Of a stretch of DNA of 12,535 nt, positions 1 to 5,369 are shown one piece after another (position 1 is the stretch's first letter; every line of letters starts with the position of its first letter). The notes under the pieces are model-generated. The model was not told the DNA's origin. It saw only the letters and a list, made by a program, of their open reading frames with translations, and did no database searches. The stretch is from assembly GCA_963627135.1 (NCBI GenBank), contig CAVFZY010000031.1, positions 1-12,535 on the forward strand, given 5' to 3'. The DNA comes from CAG-103 sp963627135 (lineage in GTDB: Bacteria > Bacillota > Clostridia > Oscillospirales > Oscillospiraceae). Made by a program: the position numbers and the translations under genes.

Positions 1-92
1 TTTTCCTACATCAGGGGGTGTTTTGTCTATTGTCCGTTTTTACTGGTTCTGTTCAAACTGGACAGAGGCGGTTTTTTGCTGTGCATTTCCGC

Positions 93-602
93 TTACAGCA
101 CGAGCGACGGGGCCGCGTAGACGCGGGCCTTAAGCTCGCTGTTGAGCATGTACAGGCCCTTGGCGTCCGTGCCGAAGAGCTCCATTTTCGTGATGAGGTC
201 GCCGGCATTCTTCTCCTCCTCGCCCTGCTCCTTGACGAACCAGTCGAGCAGCTGCATGGTGCGGAAGTCACGGTCGTCATACGCAGCGGCATAGATGCCG
301 TTGATGAGCGAGGTGACATATTGCTCGTGCTCGAGCGCCTTTTTCAGCGGGGTCATGTGGTCGCCGCGCGTCCAGTCCGGCGCGTCAATGGCACCGAAGC
401 TGACGGCGACGCCGTTGTTGAGCAGGTACTGGAAAAACAGCAGTGCGTGGTCGCGCTCCTCCTGCGCCTGCACGCGATACCAGTTTTCAAAGCCGTCGAG
501 ACCGGCGGCCGCGTAGTAGTTGGCAAAGTCCAGATAGAGATAGGCCGAGTAAAACTCCTTGTTGATCTGCTCGTTGATGAGTCGGGCGACCGTTGCGTTC
601 AT
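93..602 (-). CDS. ftnA: Non-heme ferritin (FtnA-type iron storage protein)
   Basis: The 169-residue product matches the usual length of bacterial ferritins, which assemble as 24-subunit cytoplasmic shells that oxidise Fe(II) and store it as a mineral core. Ferroxidase ligands are visible in the expected places: E16 (in NKEFYSAYLY), E49 and H52 (in AQEERDHA), E93 (in EHEQYV), and Q126/E129 (in VKEQGEEE). This spacing matches E. coli FtnA E17, E50, H53, E94, Q127 and E130. No heme-ligand Met of bacterioferritin is evident. I chose the ATG at 602 because AGGAGG sits 8 bases upstream and the N-terminus then aligns with the family. The same frame stays open far upstream, antisense to the next gene, which is a GC-bias artefact. 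It is divergent from a flavin oxidoreductase gene and has its own promoter with a palindrome at the start point. Confidence 0.96.
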   Translation of the reverse strand: MNATVARLINEQINKEFYSAYLYLDFANYYAAAGLDGFENWYRVQAQEERDHALLFFQYLLNNGVAVSFGAIDAPDWTRGDHMTPLKKALEHEQYVTSLINGIYAAAYDDRDFRTMQLLDWFVKEQGEEEKNAGDLITKMELFGTDAKGLYMLNSELKARVYAAPSLVL

Positions 603-625
603 GGGAAAACCTCCTAATAGAAAAT

Positions 626-638
626 AAGAATGATTCTT
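626..638. promoter_or_regulatory. Perfect 13-bp palindrome, candidate Fur/PerR-family operator
   Basis: AAGAAT-G-ATTCTT is a perfect 6-1-6 inverted repeat overlapping the predicted ferritin transcription start. Its core AAT-N-ATT is shared with the 7-1-7 PerR (TTATAATNATTATAA) and Fur boxes, although the outer positions match only partly. Ferritin and Dps genes of Gram-positive bacteria are commonly controlled by PerR or Fur, so repression by such a protein is a reasonable inference. Which regulator binds is not shown. Confidence 0.5.
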
Positions 639-645
639 GATTTCT

Positions 646-673
646 ATCATACAGGATTTTTCCGTCTTGTCAA
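646..673 (-). promoter_or_regulatory. Sigma-A-type promoter of the ferritin gene
   Basis: On the minus strand TTGACA (673-668) is followed after 16 bases by TATGAT (651-646), a near-consensus vegetative promoter. Transcription should start near 639, leaving a leader of about 35 bases that contains AGGAGG. Confidence 0.75.
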
Positions 674-761
674 GCCCCAGACGAAAATTTTTCTGGCGCA
701 TGGGCGCGTTTTCTGTTAAGATGGGCAGGAGAGAAGCAAAAACGGAAACGGAGGAACCCAC

Positions 762-1784
762 ATGGACTACAACGAAGTATTGCAGCGGGCGCGGGCGCGC
801 ATGGCCCCGCGCTGCAAGGTCTGCCCGGAGTGCAACGGCCTCGGCTGCGGCAACACGATGCCCGGCCCCGGCTCGAAGGCGCCCGGCAACGGCGCGAACG
901 ACAACTGGCGCGCGTGGCGGCGCTGGTGCCTGAACATGGACACCATCGCCCCGAACACGCCGGTGGACACGTCGCTGGAGATGCTCGGCCGGACGTTTTC
1001 CCTGCCCATGATCGCGGCACCCATCGGCTCGCTGCGCGCGCAGTTCCATCCCGAGGACGACATCCGCGACTACAACGCCTGCTGCATCGCCGCGGCGGCG
1101 CAGACCGGCATCGCCGCGAGCTTTGGCGACGGGTTGGATGCACGCGTGTTCCCGCACGGGTGCGCGCTCTCGCAGCAGTACGGCGGCATCGGCCTGCCGG
1201 TCATCAATCCGCTGTCGATGGACACCATCCGGGCAAACCTCGACCTCGCCAACGCGGCGAAGCCCTTTGCCGTGAGCGTGGTCATCGACTCGGCCGGTCT
1301 GCCGCACCTGAAGGCGGCCAGCCCTGATGCCGGCAGCAAGACGGTCGCGGAGCTGCGCGAGCTGTGCGATTATGCGCAGATGCCCATGATCCTCAAAGGC
1401 ATCATGACGGTGCGCGGCGCAGAGAAGGCCGTGGAGGCCGGTGCGGCGGCCATCGTGGTCTCGAACCACGGCGGGCGCGTGCTGCCCGGCAGCGCCGCGA
1501 CGGCGGACGTCCTGCCTGAGATCGCGGACGCGGTAGGAGACCGCGTGAAGATCCTTGTCGACGGCGGCATCCGCTCGGGCACGGACATTTTCCGCGCGCT
1601 CGCGCTCGGCGCGGACGCGGTGATGATCTGCCGCCCGTTTCTCATCAGCTACTACGGCGGCGGCACGGAGGGCATCGTCACCTACGTGGAGAAGCTGCGC
1701 GCGGAGCTGACGGACGCGATGTACATGTGCGGCGCGCGGAAACTCAGCGATATTACGCGCGACATGGTGCGCGAACTGCGGTGA
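762..1784 (+). CDS. FMN-dependent alpha-hydroxy-acid oxidoreductase with N-terminal cysteine cluster
   Basis: The 340-residue protein belongs to the FMN-binding TIM-barrel family of lactate dehydrogenase LldD, lactate oxidase and glycolate oxidase, which oxidise 2-hydroxy acids to 2-oxo acids. Visible signatures are the flavin-site lysine K212 (ILKGIMT), the catalytic SNHGGR block at 234-239 (H236, R239), the phosphate-binding DGGIRSG at 267-273, and R291 after GADAVMIC. The usual NHGGRQLD continuation is VLPG here, so lactate itself may not be the substrate. An N-terminal C18-x2-C21-x2-C24-x4-C29 cluster, absent from classical members, could bind metal or an iron-sulfur cluster. The ATG at 762 has GGAGG 7 bases upstream. 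It is transcribed divergently from ferritin with about 160 bases between. No downstream partner is co-directional, and no clear terminator follows. The family is secure, the substrate unknown. Confidence 0.9.
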   Translation: MDYNEVLQRARARMAPRCKVCPECNGLGCGNTMPGPGSKAPGNGANDNWRAWRRWCLNMDTIAPNTPVDTSLEMLGRTFSLPMIAAPIGSLRAQFHPEDDIRDYNACCIAAAAQTGIAASFGDGLDARVFPHGCALSQQYGGIGLPVINPLSMDTIRANLDLANAAKPFAVSVVIDSAGLPHLKAASPDAGSKTVAELRELCDYAQMPMILKGIMTVRGAEKAVEAGAAAIVVSNHGGRVLPGSAATADVLPEIADAVGDRVKILVDGGIRSGTDIFRALALGADAVMICRPFLISYYGGGTEGIVTYVEKLRAELTDAMYMCGARKLSDITRDMVRELR

Positions 1785-1855
1785 GCCGCTGCGAGGCGTT
1801 GACTGTGGGCGAATGCGGCGGATTTTCGGAATGGATGGCGTCATTCTGATCGTTG

Positions 1856-2380
1856 CTATGCCTTTTCCCGGACGCTGGAATGAATGGTAAAGGTCAAATT
1901 TTCGTTGGCTTTGGAAAACTCAATCTCGTAATCATGGATTTCATTCGTGGAAGTGTTGAGAAATGACAGAGAGATGATGTTTGTGGGACTGAGAGAGATG
2001 CCCTCTTCGGCCAGGTATACAAAATCGTGCACATCAGAAGCCAGCAGGATGTATCCTATACCCAACTCCGTCGCATAGGCTACCCCGGATTCCAGTCCTG
2101 TGTTTAAGTCCTTACACGCAGCGGCGAGATATATGAGGGAGTCCTTATTCGCAAATGCGGAGTCGAAGATTTCGATGTTTCCGACAGTGTTGACCACATT
2201 TTCCAACAGATCGCTTTTTTCGGACGGTTGAAAAGAACGGTCGGCTTGCTGCATTGCGGAAGAACCCGGTGCGGTCGGATCTGTGCTGCTGTTTGCTTTC
2301 CGGCACATGGGATATATGAAAAACGCGATGGCCATCATAATCAAAACGCCGAGCGCAATGTTCCTTTTTTTATGATCCAC
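1856..2380 (-). CDS. Membrane-anchored extracytoplasmic protein of unknown function
   Basis: The 174-residue product starts with a short basic stretch (residues 2-6), then one hydrophobic segment (about 8-24, IALGVLIMMAIAFFIYP). A Ser/Thr/Pro/Gln-rich linker (about 28-52) follows, then a mixed alpha/beta domain (about 58-174). This suggests a single N-terminal anchor with the domain outside the cell. C26 follows the helix, but the sequence before it is not a convincing lipobox. Translation starts at a GTG (2380); GAGG lies about 7 bases upstream, and no ATG fits. Base and codon use are visibly more AT-rich than the flanking genes. It converges with the oxidoreductase gene across about 70 bases. 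A consensus promoter about 360 bases upstream and two small ORFs in between suggest it is the last gene of a short transcript. I recognise no family. Confidence 0.75.
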   Translation of the reverse strand: MDHKKRNIALGVLIMMAIAFFIYPMCRKANSSTDPTAPGSSAMQQADRSFQPSEKSDLLENVVNTVGNIEIFDSAFANKDSLIYLAAACKDLNTGLESGVAYATELGIGYILLASDVHDFVYLAEEGISLSPTNIISLSFLNTSTNEIHDYEIEFSKANENLTFTIHSSVREKA

Positions 2381-2389
2381 GTTCCAACC

Positions 2390-2527
2390 TCATAATTTCA
2401 TTCTTACGGAAGCTAAAAAACAACAAAGCTTTTTACCGGAATTCAATGAAAGTATATCCGACTTGCGGTAAGTATGCATTTGAAACAGGCTTGTATTCAT
2501 ACCACCAGCTGTTTGGGTATCCATCAT
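2390..2527 (-). CDS. Possible small ORF, 45 residues, just upstream of the GTG-started membrane protein gene
   Basis: A reading frame from ATGATG (2527) encodes 45 residues beginning MMDTQTAGGMNTSLFQ and ending with TGA at 2392-2390, 9 bases before the GTG of the next gene. Its last codons overlap that gene's ribosome site, an arrangement that could couple translation. A GGAAGGAG lies about 16 bases before the first ATG, further than ideal. A chance open frame of this length is quite possible. The product has two adjacent cysteines (CC at 34-35) and a Gly-Gly, but I recognise no family. Confidence 0.3.
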   Translation of the reverse strand: MMDTQTAGGMNTSLFQMHTYRKSDILSLNSGKKLCCFLASVRMKL

Positions 2528-2561
2528 TATATACTTTTTAATACTCCTTCCTTTTTAGTAG

Positions 2562-2687
2562 TTATTTGGCTCTTGCTAAATGGCAATTTGCGGCTTTATG
2601 AATGATTCCGAGGATAGGATATTTTCCTTTCAAAATGCGGTTCGTAAAGCAGCTCAAATCACTTCCACATTCACCTCCTCCTTTCAT
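2562..2687 (-). CDS. Possible small ORF, 41 residues, in the leader of the same transcript
   Basis: A frame from ATG at 2687 gives 41 residues (starts MKGGGECGSDLSCF, ends with TAA at 2564-2562). An earlier in-frame ATG at 2696 would add three residues. No Shine-Dalgarno sequence precedes either ATG. The strong AAAGGAGGAGGTGA lies inside the frame instead, coding for its Lys-Gly-Gly-Gly-Glu. It may therefore be an accidental frame across the remains of another gene start. It has three cysteines and no recognised family. Confidence 0.2.
   Translation of the reverse strand: MKGGGECGSDLSCFTNRILKGKYPILGIIHKAANCHLARAK
2671..2684 (-). promoter_or_regulatory. Very strong Shine-Dalgarno sequence without a normal gene behind it
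   Basis: The minus-strand AAAGGAGGAGGTGA contains AGGAGGTGA, a nine-base perfect complement of the 16S rRNA 3' end. The following starts give only MWK-stop (ATG at once) or MEVI-stop (GTG five bases after GGAGG). It is either the front of a decayed gene, a minimal leader peptide, or a ribosome stand-by site in the leader. Confidence 0.5.
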
Positions 2688-2744
2688 TATGTTCATTGCA
2701 AATTTTGCGTGCCCGTGTCGCTGTTTTACGCTTGCTCTGTTATT

Positions 2745-2773
2745 ATTTTACTTTAACATGGGACACATGTCAA
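2745..2773 (-). promoter_or_regulatory. Consensus promoter with dyad in the spacer, upstream of the 1856-2687 gene group
   Basis: On the minus strand TTGACA (2773-2768), a 17-base spacer and TAAAAT (2750-2745) make an almost ideal sigma-A promoter, with a start near 2738. A perfect inverted repeat ACATG-N5-CATGT (2756-2770) fills the spacer and overlaps the -35 box, so a repressor bound there would block polymerase. The nearest full gene on this strand begins at 2380, leaving a leader of about 360 bases. Confidence 0.65.
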
Positions 2774-2925
2774 CTTAGTGGTGATTTTTCGTCATATTGT
2801 GAGTGCTGTGTCAATCGCACCTGTGCAAGATATACAATATTTTGGCACAGCCTCCAATATACATGTCTATAATTCGCCTCCCGGTTTGGCTGTTGTCTGG
2901 GAAAATGTACAGCTTTCCGTGCAGC

Positions 2926-2970
2926 AAAAAGCCCCGGGCGGGAACGCATTGCGTTCCCGCCCGGGGCTTT
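2926..2970 (-). terminator. Intrinsic terminator of the NSS transporter gene
   Basis: A perfect 20-bp stem (2928-2947 with 2951-2970) closes on a 3-base loop and is followed on the minus strand by TTTTT. It begins 8 bases after the transporter stop codon. The very GC-rich stem and U-run are typical of a strong Rho-independent terminator. Confidence 0.92.
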
Positions 2971-2978
2971 GCTCTTAT

Positions 2979-4307
2979 TCAGAACGCCACATTCATGAAC
3001 AGCGCCACGCAGCACAAAATCACGGCCAGCGGCACATAGACATAGCGGCCGACACCGTACCAGAGCGTGCCGCGCTGGCGGCGGCTACCGGTGTTGACGG
3101 CGGCGAGCAGGTCGTCCTTTTTCATGACGTAGAACCACGACACGGCGCCGAGCGTCGCGCCGATGGGGATGATGTAGATCGACACGAGGTCCATCCACGG
3201 GCCCCACTTGGAGATGGGCTCCATGAGCAGGCCGAACCCGAGACACAGCACGCACAGGATGCCGAGCACGGCCGCGCGGCTGAGCTTCGGGAACTTATGC
3301 AGGAGCGACTCGGCGACGGCCTCGAACATGTTCTGCAGTGAGCTGACGCCGGCGAAGATCATGGCAACGTACAAAATGACGGCGAAGAGCCGTCCGAGCG
3401 GGATGTCCTGCAGGATGGTCGGCAGCGTCACGAACAGCAGGCTCGGGCCTGCGCCGACGTCCAGCCCGTAGGAAAAGCAGGCGGGAATGATGACGAGCGC
3501 GGCGACAACGGCGGCGATGGTGTCAAAAACGGCCGTGTGCTGCGCCCCGCTCACGACGTCCTCGTCCTTGGACAGGTACGCGCCGTAGACGATCATGCCG
3601 CTGCCGGTGACGGACAGGGAGAAAAACGCCTGCCCCATGGCCCAGATCCAGATCATCGGATCCTTGAGTGCCTCCCAGCGCGGGGTGAACATGAATTTGT
3701 AGCCCTCGGCCGAGCCGGGCAGCAGCGCCACGCGCACGGCCAGCACGACGAAGATGAGGAAAAACAGCGGCATCATGACCTTGTTGGACTTTTCGATGCT
3801 GTGCGCGCCGAAAAAGAGCGTCAGCAGCGTGCCGACCACGACGATGACGTGGTAGGGGATGACGGAGTACGGCTGCGTGGAAAACGATGCAAACCACACG
3901 GCGGCATCACCCGTCATGAGCGTGCCGAGCAGGGAGTCGACGAGCGCCTTGAGGATGTACGTCACGATGACGGCGTAGCCGATGGCGATGCACAGCGACC
4001 CGGCCAGCGGCAGCCAGCCGAGCAGGCCGCCGACCTTTCCGGCGGTCTTGCCGCGCGTGGCCCACGCGCCCTCATAGGCGCCGAGCGTACCGGTGCCGGC
4101 GCGGCGGCCCATGGCGAACTCTGTCGGCAGGCCGACGGTGCTGAAGATGACCACAAACAGCAGGTAGATCAGCAGGAAGGCCCCGCCGCCGTTGCTGCCC
4201 AGCTTGTTCGGAAAGCCCCAGACGTTGGCCATGCCGACGGCTGAGCCGACGGACGCCAGGATAAAGCCCCAGCGGCTGGCGAAGCTTTTCGTGTTTTTCG
4301 TTTTCAT
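2979..4307 (-). CDS. Sodium-dependent transporter, neurotransmitter:sodium symporter (NSS/SNF) family
   Basis: The 442-residue polytopic membrane protein shows the LeuT-fold NSS signatures: the unwound TM1 with sodium-site region GSAVGMANVWGFP (21-33), then SNGGGAFL; the TM2 end EFAMGR (63-68); the TM6 AMGQAFFSLSVTGSG (223-237); and SSLQ in TM8. Family members use the sodium gradient to import amino acids or related amines; the substrate here cannot be read. The Arg after N-x-W in most members (LeuT R30, part of the outer gate) is Gly31. Hydrophobic segments suggest 11-12 helices. I chose the ATG at 4307, not the in-frame one at 4319, because GGGAG sits 6 bases before it. It is a single-gene unit with its own promoter at 4412-4440, a structured leader and a strong terminator. 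Confidence 0.92.
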   Translation of the reverse strand: MKTKNTKSFASRWGFILASVGSAVGMANVWGFPNKLGSNGGGAFLLIYLLFVVIFSTVGLPTEFAMGRRAGTGTLGAYEGAWATRGKTAGKVGGLLGWLPLAGSLCIAIGYAVIVTYILKALVDSLLGTLMTGDAAVWFASFSTQPYSVIPYHVIVVVGTLLTLFFGAHSIEKSNKVMMPLFFLIFVVLAVRVALLPGSAEGYKFMFTPRWEALKDPMIWIWAMGQAFFSLSVTGSGMIVYGAYLSKDEDVVSGAQHTAVFDTIAAVVAALVIIPACFSYGLDVGAGPSLLFVTLPTILQDIPLGRLFAVILYVAMIFAGVSSLQNMFEAVAESLLHKFPKLSRAAVLGILCVLCLGFGLLMEPISKWGPWMDLVSIYIIPIGATLGAVSWFYVMKKDDLLAAVNTGSRRQRGTLWYGVGRYVYVPLAVILCCVALFMNVAF

Positions 4308-4320
4308 GTGTTCTCCCATC

Positions 4321-4406
4321 CAGACGTGAAAAACATCTGTGCGGCGCGTGTCGTGCAGATGTCGGGTCTGATTCTCGTTTTCACTGCGCTTTTCCCGCGC
4401 ACAGTG
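4321..4406 (-). other. Structured 5' leader of the transporter mRNA
   Basis: Between the promoter and the start codon lie two hairpin-forming segments. CACTG...CAGTG with adjacent CGC/GCG spans 4382-4406. A nested pair spans 4321-4370: CAGAC/GTCTG outside, CATCTG/CAGATG inside. On the minus strand the inner hairpin is followed by TTTTT, a weak terminator-like layout. The outer arm ends just before the GGGAG ribosome site. It could be an attenuator or simply a stable leader; I recognise no known riboswitch. Confidence 0.4.
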
Positions 4407-4411
4407 GCTTC

Positions 4412-4440
4412 ATTTTAAAGTATTGCAGCAGGAAAGTCAA
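4412..4440 (-). promoter_or_regulatory. Promoter of the NSS transporter gene
   Basis: On the minus strand TTGACT (4440-4435), a 17-base spacer and TAAAAT (4417-4412) form a near-consensus promoter. It lies 7 bases beyond the terminator palindrome of the preceding gene and about 105 bases before the chosen ATG. Confidence 0.8.
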
Positions 4441-4447
4441 GAAAATT

Positions 4448-4471
4448 GCCGGATTTTTGCAAAAATCCGGC
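4448..4471 (-). terminator. Palindromic terminator after the frameshifted membrane protein gene
   Basis: GCCGGATTTTTG and its exact complement form a 24-bp perfect palindrome, followed on the minus strand by AATTTTC. It sits about 50 bases after the stop at 4521 and directly before the transporter promoter, as expected for a terminator separating the two units. The U-run is short, so it may be moderate in strength. Confidence 0.7.
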
Positions 4472-4520
4472 AGGGTTTCTTGTGATTATGACGGAGGGCG
4501 GCGCATGGCGCGGTCTCCTT

Positions 4521-5182
4521 TCAGCGGGAACCTTTTCGCCGCGGGCGGCGGTGGATGATTTTTGGTTCGTCGACAAACAGCCGGCGGAACGGCTTGCCGC
4601 CGAGCATGGCCGGATGTCGGGCGACCAGAATGCCGAAGCCGCAGAACACCAGCCAGATGGCAAACGGCGTAAAGCATAGGGCGATGCGGCTTGGCCGTTG
4701 CGGCAGCGCGCGTTCCCGCAGGCGCTCTATCGCCATGTATACGGTCTGACCGTCAGCACTGGTGATGTTGTAAAGCGGATAGCTGGGGGAAGCATTGCGG
4801 CTTATGTGCTCATTGCGGTACGTCACGGCAAACGCTTCGCCGCGGTCACACGCGGCAAGAAACGCCTCCGGGTCAAAGAGCGCTGTGTCCGGGTCGATCA
4901 CCCACAAAGGGCGCCGTTTGCCCTGCACGTAAAGATCCAGGCAGCGACCGTCGATGCTGTAATGGTCGAAGGTGATGGTCTCATACCGGAGGCCGTGCGG
5001 TGTGTACCGGTTCAGTTCATAGTCGGCGAAAACGATGCCCCAGAGCAGACAAAGAAGCCCGATGAAGCAGGCCATAAAGACCGGCCTGACCGGCTCTTTT
5101 TCGGCCAGAACGGAAGGCAGATGAGGCCGCAGAGCTCGGCGCAGCCGACCACGACCAGCAGCAAAAAGATCGTTTTTTCCAC
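4521..5182 (-). CDS. Small membrane protein of unknown function, reading frame broken by a one-base shift
   Basis: A frame from GTG at 5182, with GGGAGGGAG a few bases upstream, encodes a hydrophobic start (MEKTIFLLLVVVGCAELCGL...PFWPKK) but ends soon after. The long frame down to 4521 continues from EPVRPVFMACFIGLL. They join exactly if one A is added to the A5 run at 5097-5101, or if ribosomes slip -1 there. The joined product would have 220 residues: helix 1 (about 5-26), helix 2 (33-53), a soluble domain (55-165), helix 3 (167-188) and a basic tail. Taken alone, the long frame could instead start at 5213 with an Arg-rich N-terminus lacking a ribosome site, which looks non-biological. Own promoter at 5226-5254. 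No recognised family. Pseudogene, sequencing error and programmed frameshift all remain possible. Confidence 0.65.
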
Positions 5183-5225
5183 GCGGCTCCCTCCCGTCTG
5201 CCGGATTTTTCATATGGATAGCTCC

Positions 5226-5254
5226 AGTATAAAGACCCTCCGCGCAAAATGCAA
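5226..5254 (-). promoter_or_regulatory. Promoter of the frameshifted membrane protein gene
   Basis: On the minus strand TTGCAT (5254-5249), a 17-base spacer and TATACT (5231-5226) lie about 45 bases before the GTG at 5182. This supports that start and a transcript separate from the upstream operon. Confidence 0.65.
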
Positions 5255-5265
5255 GTGCGCCGAGC

Positions 5266-5303
5266 AGCAGAAGGCTCCGCAGTTTCCTGCGGAGCCTCCT
5301 GCT
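5266..5303 (-). terminator. Hairpin after the YdiN/YdiB-type operon, likely terminator
   Basis: An 11-bp perfect stem (5272-5282 with 5287-5297, loop TTTC) is extended by five more pairs (AGCAG/CTGCT) after one mismatch. It lies about 65 bases after the last operon gene and before the next promoter. No U-run follows on either strand, so it may stabilise the 3' end or need a factor. Confidence 0.5.
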
Positions 5304-5369
5304 GAGTGATAGGGAATTGAAAAAAGGGGATGTATGGGAAGGTATAGGAGTGGTGTAAGGAAGCGAAGC

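Noticed and set aside
32..62. Possible hairpin GTCC-GTTT / AAACT-GGAC after the ferritin gene
   Set aside because: Bulged stem, long loop and no U-run on the minus strand; not enough for a terminator call.
677..696. Imperfect inverted repeat CCAGA...TCTGG between ferritin and the oxidoreductase
   Set aside because: The inner A/T part is offset by one base from the outer arms, and it sits in AT-rich sequence. No promoter alignment supports it as an operator.
603..1844. Open frame of about 400 codons on the minus strand, continuous with the ferritin frame and antisense to the oxidoreductase gene
   Set aside because: Composition is dominated by Arg, Ala and His as expected for the shadow of a GC-rich gene. 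It crosses the ferritin promoter, and ferritin has a proper start at 602.
2928..2970. Long GC-rich palindrome considered as a mobile-element end or attachment site
   Set aside because: Placement directly after the transporter stop, 3-base loop and adjacent T5 run on the minus strand are fully explained by a Rho-independent terminator.
4486..4507. Six-codon ORF (MRRPPS) with AAGGAG 8 bases upstream, after the stop at 4521
   Set aside because: Too short and GC-rich to judge; it shares the frame of a shadow of the upstream gene. Most likely chance.
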